Shown here piece by piece: positions 1-4,057 of a stretch of 5,938 bases of DNA. The position numbers and the translations under genes were made by a program. The notes under the pieces are model-generated. The model had not been told where the DNA came from. It was given only the letters and a program-made list of their open reading frames with translations, and did no database searches. How positions within the stretch are numbered: the first letter of the stretch is position 1; every line of letters starts with the position of its first letter. The stretch comes from Rhodocyclales bacterium (GTDB lineage: Bacteria > Pseudomonadota > Gammaproteobacteria > Burkholderiales > Rhodocyclaceae): assembly GCA_021286885.1 (NCBI GenBank), contig JAJTBM010000204.1, forward strand, positions 1 through 5,938. Direction: 5' to 3'.

Positions 1-291
1 GAAGTCCACCACGCCTTCCCGGAAGCCAGGCCGGGTCGCACCGCTGAAGAAGTAGGCGCTGTGGCGCACGTGTTCGGCGGTGGTCGGGTCCAGATAGCCA
101 AATTTGCGCACCGCCAGGATCTGGGCCACCTTTACATCCAGAAAGTCGCGGCGGTATTCGGACAGGGCGTGGAGCAGGGCCGGCGGTTCGGCCACGGCGG
201 TCGGCACCACGATGGTGTCGCCGTTCTTGACGAGGCGGATCGCCTCGGCGGGGGTGGTTTTCTTGGCGGCGTAGAGCTCCTGAACATTCAT
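1..291 (-). CDS. Acetyl-CoA hydrolase/transferase family protein (CoA-transferase), N-terminal part
   Basis: This is the N-terminal 97 codons of a gene that continues beyond the left edge. The reading frame is open from the ATG at 291 to base 1. The protein starts MNVQELYAAKKTTPAEA, followed by a stretch around residues 21-42 (VKNGDTIVVPTAVAEPPALL) and then FFSGATRPGFREG near residues 81-92. This layout is typical of the N-terminal domain of the acetyl-CoA hydrolase/transferase family (Cat1/Cat2, 4-hydroxybutyrate or succinyl-CoA:acetate CoA-transferases). These enzymes move CoA between short-chain acids in the cytoplasm through a glutamyl-CoA intermediate. The catalytic glutamate lies in the C-terminal domain and is not visible, so the substrate cannot be assigned. 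The start is supported by a GGGAG Shine-Dalgarno sequence (300-304) 8 bases upstream. The gene is preceded by a 183-base gap and probably has its own promoter. The family call is fairly safe; the specificity is unknown. Confidence 0.82.
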   Translation of the reverse strand, partial: MNVQELYAAKKTTPAEAIRLVKNGDTIVVPTAVAEPPALLHALSEYRRDFLDVKVAQILAVRKFGYLDPTTAEHVRHSAYFFSGATRPGFREGVVDF

Positions 292-474
292 ATGCTTTTC
301 TCCCGTGTTCTAGGTTTTGTCTGGCCTTGCGGGCCCTGTCGTGCCTGATCGGGGCCGATCGCGGCATTTAAGCACGCGTTTTCCGTGCGGCTTGTACGCG
401 ATTGTAAAGCGTGGCCGTACGTTAGCGTATGGTCTGGGTCAATTATTTCCGCAGGGTTTCAGGCGTGGGGGAGA
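292..474. other. Intergenic region with short inverted repeats upstream of the CoA-transferase gene
   Basis: This 183-base gap lies between the stop of the lipoprotein gene and the start of the CoA-transferase gene. It holds three short inverted repeats: GATCGG-GG-CCGATC at 347-360 (perfect 6-base arms), GCACG-7-CGTGC at 372-388, and CCGTACG-TTAG-CGTATGG at 415-432 (7-base arms with one mismatch). On the minus strand there is a possible sigma70-like pair, TTGACC (442-437), a 17-base spacer and TACGGC (419-414). The -35 is good but the -10 is poor, so this promoter is only a suggestion. The 415-432 repeat would overlap that -10 as an operator might. I see no convincing T-tailed terminator for the lipoprotein gene, so read-through into the CoA-transferase gene is possible. 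Confidence 0.4.
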
Positions 475-1755
475 TCAGCGGCGGGTAGCCCGTTCCAGGC
501 AGCGCTGGTAGCGCCCGTCCACCCGCTCGGCGAACCAGGCGGTGGTGAGTTTGCGCTGGATCTTGGGGCTGTGCAGGTCGATGCGCGGCAGCAGCTCCCG
601 GGGCAGGCTGGGGCCCAGGCCGTCTGCCTGGGTGAACACCCGCTGGTAGAGGGGTGATTGGGCAAAGGCGGCGGTTTTTTCCAGACGCAGATCCCGGTTC
701 AGCTCGGCCCGGGACAGCCCTAGGCGCGGGGCGAGGGCGTACAGGGTCTGCTGGGTGCTGCTGGTTTCATCGCTGGGCTGGCCGTTGGTGTAGCGCAGCA
801 GATCGCCATCCAGCACGAGTTCTTGGCGGGCGAGGCGTGCCACGGCGTTCTGGAAAGCCGCGTTGCGGCTGCTGAAGCGGCCCGCGTTGAAGTCGGCAAA
901 GCGGAAGACGGGCCGGGTATAGGGGGCCGGGTAGTCCAGCAGGATCGCAATGCCGTAGTAGAGCCCGCCCCGGCGAGTGAATACCTCGCTGCGCACGCTG
1001 GCCCGGGTGGGGTAGGGATAGCCCCGTTCCCGCTGGTGTTCTTCGGCAAAGCGCACGCTCACCTGCATGGGGCCGCCCGTGCGCACCGGGTTGTAGCCGC
1101 CCAGGAGTTCGCGCCCGAAGGGGATTTCGGCAATCATGTCCTCGAACAGCGCGTTCATTTGGCGCTCGGTGCGCAGGGCGTCGATGCGGGCCTTGTAGCT
1201 GCGCCCGTCAGGGCTGTTCTTGGCCAGGGCCGCATCCACCAGCAGCTTGGGCAGGTGCAGGCGCTCCCGGCGGGCTTCGATCTCTTTCCACACAATCCGA
1301 TCCAGCCCAGCCACCACCGGGTCAGCCTGGAAACTGGATTCCTGCTCGATGATGGCCAGGGTGGCGCACAGGTTTTCGGCTTCGGCGGGGATGCGCAGCC
1401 ACTGGAAGGCGGTGAGGATGTCCTGGGCCCAATCGGCCCGGTCTTGAATCCCGGCGGGCAACAGGTGCTGGAGTAGCGCCCGGGATTCGGCGCTGATGGC
1501 GGGGCGCGGGGCTGGCGTGGGTACGGCCACGACAGCTGCGGGCGGGCGCGGAGTGGGGCGGCGGGGCGCTTCGGGGATGGGCGCAGGGGTCGGGCTGGGT
1601 TTGCGCACGGGCTCCCGGGATGGGATGGGCGCAGATTCGGGGGCTTCGGGCGCTGGTGGCGTGCCGACACACGCCGCCAGCAGCGTCGTCAGCAGCAGGG
1701 GCGCGGCTTGCCGCACGGCCCGGGAGCGTCCTGCCCCGTGTGCCTGCACCATCAT
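475..1755 (-). CDS. DUF1615-type lipoprotein with lytic-transglycosylase-like motifs
   Basis: This is a 426-residue predicted lipoprotein. Residues 1-29 form a signal peptide with arginines near the start, a hydrophobic core (PLLLTTLLAAC) and a lipobox LAAC whose Cys29 would be lipidated. The next residue is Val, not Asp, which favours Lol export to the outer membrane. Residues 32-85 are a proline-rich linker (21 of 54 residues are Pro). The folded part, about 88-420, resembles the uncharacterised DUF1615 family. It contains IIEQESSF (Glu139-Ser140), GGPMQV (227-232) and FADFNAG (286-292), which echo the ES, GLMQ and AYNAG motifs of family 1 lytic transglycosylases. Murein cleavage or binding is therefore a plausible inference, not an established function. 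Cys130 and Cys419 are the only cysteines in the mature domain and could form a disulfide. The start is 3 bases after the stop of the 79-residue membrane-protein gene, which suggests one transcript and possibly coupled translation. An in-frame ATG also follows directly at codon 2. Confidence 0.8.
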   Translation of the reverse strand: MMVQAHGAGRSRAVRQAAPLLLTTLLAACVGTPPAPEAPESAPIPSREPVRKPSPTPAPIPEAPRRPTPRPPAAVVAVPTPAPRPAISAESRALLQHLLPAGIQDRADWAQDILTAFQWLRIPAEAENLCATLAIIEQESSFQADPVVAGLDRIVWKEIEARRERLHLPKLLVDAALAKNSPDGRSYKARIDALRTERQMNALFEDMIAEIPFGRELLGGYNPVRTGGPMQVSVRFAEEHQRERGYPYPTRASVRSEVFTRRGGLYYGIAILLDYPAPYTRPVFRFADFNAGRFSSRNAAFQNAVARLARQELVLDGDLLRYTNGQPSDETSSTQQTLYALAPRLGLSRAELNRDLRLEKTAAFAQSPLYQRVFTQADGLGPSLPRELLPRIDLHSPKIQRKLTTAWFAERVDGRYQRCLERATRR

Positions 1756-1758
1756 GGC

Positions 1759-1998
1759 TCAGCCCTGTCCTTGGGCCCGTTCGGCGGCGGCGATTTTGCT
1801 CAGGCTGCGGGTGTAAAACCCTGCATAGGCCAGCCCGGCAAAGGCCATCAGGCCGGTCATCAGTACCGGGCCTTCGGAGGGCTGGCCGGCCATCACGTTG
1901 GCAATGTAGGCATAGCCCAGGACGCCGGCAGAGGCCAGGCCGCCGATGATGCGAATGGCGATGAAGGTTTTTTGCTGCTTGAGGGTAAGTGCGGCCAT
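1759..1998 (-). CDS. Small two-helix inner-membrane protein of unknown function
   Basis: This is a 79-residue protein beginning MAALTLKQQKTF. It has two predicted membrane helices, about residues 12-35 (rich in Gly, Ala, Ile) and 46-63 (LMTGLMAFAGLAYAGFY), joined by a short loop containing GQPSEGP. The C-terminal tail is charged (TRSLSKIAAAERAQGQG). A longer reading from an ATG at 2082 is open in this frame, but it would begin inside the T-tract of the phosphate-operon terminator. The ATG at 1998 has an AGGA ribosome binding site (2009-2012) about 10 bases upstream, so I chose it. The gene ends 3 bases before the lipoprotein gene, and the two probably form a bicistronic envelope unit. I recognise no family and assign no function. 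Coding status rests on the tight spacing, the ribosome binding site and the clean helix pattern. Confidence 0.72.
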   Translation of the reverse strand: MAALTLKQQKTFIAIRIIGGLASAGVLGYAYIANVMAGQPSEGPVLMTGLMAFAGLAYAGFYTRSLSKIAAAERAQGQG

Positions 1999-2008
1999 GG
2001 CCCGGATT

Positions 2009-2012
2009 TCCT
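2009..2012 (-). promoter_or_regulatory. Ribosome binding site of the small membrane-protein gene
   Basis: On the minus strand, AGGA (within CAGGAAAT) sits 10 bases before the ATG at 1998. It decides the start in favour of the 79-residue form over the 107-residue extension. I see no clear promoter between it and the terminator at 2075. Confidence 0.55.
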
Positions 2013-2074
2013 GTGGTCTGGAGGAATGAAACGCAGAGGGTGCGAGCGCGAGAAGGTGGAGGCGCGCAAGCACA

Positions 2075-2123
2075 AAACACAAAAATCAACGGGCGCGAGG
2101 ATCGTTGCAATCCTCGCGCCCGT
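2075..2123 (-). terminator. Rho-independent terminator of the DUF47-PiT operon
   Basis: There is a perfect 14-base inverted repeat, with arms 2089-2102 and 2110-2123 (ACGGGCGCGAGGAT and its complement) and a 7-base loop. Read on the minus strand, the stem is followed at once by a T-rich tract (TGATTTTTGTGTTTTGTG, about 2088-2072). On the plus strand no T-tract follows, so it is directional for the minus strand. It begins 35 bases after the stop of the phosphate transporter gene and separates that unit from the membrane-protein/lipoprotein pair. Confidence 0.93.
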
Positions 2124-2158
2124 CAAGGGTCTGGCTGCAGGGTCGGAGCCCCGCCCGC

Positions 2159-3163
2159 TTACAGGATGAAGCGGCCCAGCCAGTATCCGCCTGCTGCCAT
2201 GATGGCGGAGCAGGGGATGGTGAGCACCCAGGCCCAGACGATGCCGCCAGCCACGCCCCAGCGCACGGCCGAGGCCTTGCGCACGGAGCCCACCCCGACG
2301 ATGGCGCCGGTGATGGTGTGGGTGGTGGACACCGGAATGCCCAGGGCGGAGGCCATGAACAGGGTCAGGGCGCCGCCGGTTTCGGCACAGAAGCCACCCA
2401 CGGGCTTGAGCTGGGTGATGCGCTGGCCCATGGTCTTGACGATGCGCCAGCCCCCGAACAGGGTGCCGCAGCCAATGGCCAGGTAGCACAGGATCACCAC
2501 CCAGCTGGGGACGGGTTCGCCCGGCGCGGTCATACCCGCAGCCAGCAGCAGCATCCAGATGATGCCCACGGTTTTTTGGGCATCGTTGCCCCCGTGGCCC
2601 AGGCTGTATAGCCCGGCGGAGACTAGCTGGAGGCGACGGAACCACTTGTCGACCCGGCGTTGGGTTTTATTGCGGCAGATCCAGGCCACCAGCATCATCA
2701 GCGAGCCAAGGATGTAGCCCAGCAGCGGAGAAACCACGATGAAAACCACGGTGCGGATGATGCCGTCCATCACCAGGGGGCCGGTGCCGGCCTTGGCGAT
2801 GGTGGCGCCCACGATCCCGCCGATCAGCGCATGGGAGGAGCTGGAGGGGATGCCGTAGTACCAGGTGATGATGTTCCAGGCGATGGCACCCAGCAGAGCG
2901 CCGAAGATCAGGTAGTGATCGACCGCAGCTGGATCGACGATGCCCTTGCCCACTGTGCTGGCCACCTTGAGGTGGAACACGAACAGGGCGATGAAGTTGA
3001 ACATGGCGGCCCAGGCCACGGCCTGGTGGGGTTTGAGCACGCCGGTGGAAACGACGGTCGCAATGGCGTTGGCCGCGTCGTGAAAGCCGTTCATGAAGTC
3101 AAAGGCGAGGGCAACGGCAACGAGGCCCACGACGACCCACAAACTGATGTGCAGGGGTTCCAT
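2159..3163 (-). CDS. pit: PiT-family inorganic phosphate transporter
   Basis: This is a 334-residue polytopic inner-membrane protein of the PiT (PHO4) family, which takes up phosphate, usually as a neutral metal-phosphate complex with protons. Both halves of the inverted-repeat fold are visible. The N-terminal signature NGFHDAANAIATVV is at residues 25-38 and its counterpart GHGGNDAQKTVGII at 189-202. The serine/threonine-rich pore motifs are GIPSSSSHALIGG (104-116) and GIPVSTTHTITGA (275-287). A basic cytoplasmic loop (CRNKTQRRVDKWFRR, 163-177) divides the two halves. The length matches the short bacterial form and lacks the large central loop of the roughly 500-residue E. coli PitA. It lies 36 bases downstream of the DUF47 gene on the same strand and ends just before a strong terminator. 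The start codon at 3163 lacks a clear Shine-Dalgarno sequence (ACAAAGCTTAGCT precedes it). Family assignment is secure; ion coupling is not determined from sequence. Confidence 0.96.
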   Translation of the reverse strand: MEPLHISLWVVVGLVAVALAFDFMNGFHDAANAIATVVSTGVLKPHQAVAWAAMFNFIALFVFHLKVASTVGKGIVDPAAVDHYLIFGALLGAIAWNIITWYYGIPSSSSHALIGGIVGATIAKAGTGPLVMDGIIRTVVFIVVSPLLGYILGSLMMLVAWICRNKTQRRVDKWFRRLQLVSAGLYSLGHGGNDAQKTVGIIWMLLLAAGMTAPGEPVPSWVVILCYLAIGCGTLFGGWRIVKTMGQRITQLKPVGGFCAETGGALTLFMASALGIPVSTTHTITGAIVGVGSVRKASAVRWGVAGGIVWAWVLTIPCSAIMAAGGYWLGRFIL

Positions 3164-3199
3164 AGCTAAGCTTTGTCAGTGATGCAGGGGCTGAGCCGC

Positions 3200-3826
3200 T
3201 TAGGCGTTTTCCAGCACGATGCCTTCAACGATCTTGGCAACGTCTTCACAGCGGTCGGTGATGCCTTCGAGCTGCTCGTAGATGGCCTTGAGCTTCATGA
3301 CCTGGAGGGCGTCCCGCTCGTCGCGGAACAGCTTGGACATGGCGCTGCGCATGATCCGGTCGGCGTCGCTTTCGAGGCGGTCGATTTCCTGGCAGGTTTG
3401 CAGGATGGCGCTGGCGTTGTCCATGTTGGAGATCAGGCCAACCACGATCTTGACCCGGGTGCAGCAGGCCAGGCTCACGTTGGCCAGTTGCAGGGCTTCC
3501 GGGGTGACGCGCTGGATGTGGTAGAGGGTGGTGCACTCGGCCACGTCCTGGATGGTGTCGAGCACATCATCCATGGCGTTGATGAGGCCGTGAATCTCGT
3601 CCCGGTCGAGGGGGGTGATGAAGCTCTTGTGGAGCTGGGCGACGGTTTCGTGGGTGATCTTGTCAGCAGCGTTCTCGATGGTTTCGATGGCATCGATGTG
3701 CTTTTCAGCCGCACCCAAGTCTTCCATCAGAGCGACGAGTTCCTGGGCACCAAGCACGATCTGCTCGGCGTGGCTGTTGAAATAATCAAAAAAACGGCCC
3801 TCTTGGGGCAGCAGGCGTCCAAACAT
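3200..3826 (-). CDS. DUF47 (PhoU-like) phosphate transport accessory protein
   Basis: This is a 208-residue, almost entirely helical soluble protein of the DUF47/PhoU-divergent family. It starts MFGRLLPQEGRFFDYF, a beginning typical of these proteins. PhoU-like acidic repeats of the form E/D-x3-D occur at Glu51-Asp55 (in IENAADKITHE), Glu152-Asp156 (in LESDADRIMR) and Asp191-Asp195 (in ITDRCEDVA). In PhoU such motifs bind metal clusters. A further acidic stretch, LINAMDDVLD, lies at 81-90. Proteins of this family are commonly encoded with PiT transporters and are believed to modulate their activity from the cytoplasmic side; the mechanism is not settled. Here the gene comes first in a two-gene unit and the transporter follows after 36 bases. 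The ATG at 3826 has no recognisable Shine-Dalgarno sequence. It should not be equated with the PhoU that controls PhoR/PhoB and the Pst system. Confidence 0.94.
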   Translation of the reverse strand: MFGRLLPQEGRFFDYFNSHAEQIVLGAQELVALMEDLGAAEKHIDAIETIENAADKITHETVAQLHKSFITPLDRDEIHGLINAMDDVLDTIQDVAECTTLYHIQRVTPEALQLANVSLACCTRVKIVVGLISNMDNASAILQTCQEIDRLESDADRIMRSAMSKLFRDERDALQVMKLKAIYEQLEGITDRCEDVAKIVEGIVLENA

Positions 3827-3828
3827 GG

Positions 3829-3846
3829 CTTGTGAACGTTACAAAG
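3829..3846 (-). repeat. Imperfect palindrome in the leader of the DUF47 gene
   Basis: On the minus strand, CTTTGTAACGTTCACAAG is a near-palindrome centred on AACGTT, with flanks CTT(T)GT and (C)ACAAG. It ends 2 bases before the ATG and occupies the place where a Shine-Dalgarno sequence would be expected. It could be an operator or a weak RNA hairpin. It could also be chance. Confidence 0.35.
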
Positions 3847-3864
3847 AAATGGCAGTAACTTTAA

Positions 3865-3873
3865 ATTTTAACA
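3865..3873 (-). promoter_or_regulatory. Candidate extended -10 promoter of the DUF47-PiT operon
   Basis: On the minus strand, TGTTAAAAT combines an extended -10 TG with TAAAAT, a five-of-six match to TATAAT. It lies in the only clearly AT-rich block of the window (3856-3871). No good -35 sits 16-18 bases upstream, which an extended -10 promoter can tolerate. Transcription would start near 3858, giving a leader of about 30 bases. Its position between the helicase terminator and the DUF47 start fits. This is an inference from motif and context only. Confidence 0.42.
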
Positions 3874-3986
3874 GACAAGCCCCGTTTCTCGGTTACAGAT
3901 GCGTTTCAGTGGGGCGCGTGCAACACTCTGGTGCATCTTTTTCCTGGGGAGAAAACCTGGTCTGGCACCGTTATGGGGCATTTACG

Positions 3987-4030
3987 GCACAAAAAAACCG
4001 GGGCTCAGGGGCCCCGGTCATTTTTTGTGC
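3987..4030 (-). terminator. Rho-independent terminator after deaD, nearly symmetric
   Basis: The core stem is 8 bases (ACCGGGGC at 3997-4004 with GCCCCGGT at 4011-4018) with a 6-base loop. Outer arms GCACAAAAAA (3987-3996) and TTTTTTGTGC (4021-4030) are also complementary. Read on the minus strand, the stem runs straight into T7 then GTGC, which is ideal for stopping helicase transcripts; it begins 39 bases after the deaD stop. On the plus strand the stem is followed by CA and T6, so it could work in both directions, although no plus-strand gene ends here. Confidence 0.92.
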
Positions 4031-4049
4031 GCCCTCCGAAAACGAGGGC
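4031..4049 (-). repeat. Small hairpin between the deaD stop codon and its terminator
   Basis: This is a perfect 6-base inverted repeat, GCCCTC at 4031-4036 and GAGGGC at 4044-4049, with a 7-base loop. It starts 8 bases after the deaD stop and abuts the terminator, so the helicase mRNA would end in two tandem hairpins. It has no T-tract of its own. A role in 3'-end stability is possible but not shown. Confidence 0.5.
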
Positions 4050-4057
4050 TTCATGCC

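Noticed and set aside
823..1476. A 217-codon open frame on the plus strand across the lipoprotein gene.
   Set aside because: It is antisense to a gene with a signal peptide and family-like motifs, and its own product has no recognisable features. A GC-bias shadow.
1999..2082. A longer, 107-residue start for the small membrane protein.
   Set aside because: The upstream ATG lies in the T-tract of the preceding terminator, while the ATG at 1998 has an AGGA site. The added residues show no conserved character.
1322..2645. Long minus-strand frames (1322-2110 and 1893-2645) overlapping the lipoprotein, membrane-protein and PiT genes out of frame.
   Set aside because: Their translations are rich in Arg, Pro, His and Ala, as expected of shifted GC-rich coding sequence, and they cross the terminator at 2075-2123.
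3173..3835. A 220-codon open frame on the plus strand, antisense to the whole DUF47 gene.
   Set aside because: It mirrors a confidently identified gene, its translation has no recognisable domain, and no promoter or ribosome binding site was seen. GC-rich genes commonly leave the opposite strand open.
3840..3900. A possible PhoB box upstream of the DUF47 gene (CTGTTAA and CTGCCAT on the minus strand).
   Set aside because: The two half-sites start 19 bases apart, not 11, and both deviate from CTGTCAT.
3918..3980. A sigma54-like TGGCAC on the plus strand (3963-3968) and TGCAC...TTGCAC on the minus strand.
   Set aside because: Neither has the required GG/GC spacing, and the plus-strand one faces no gene.
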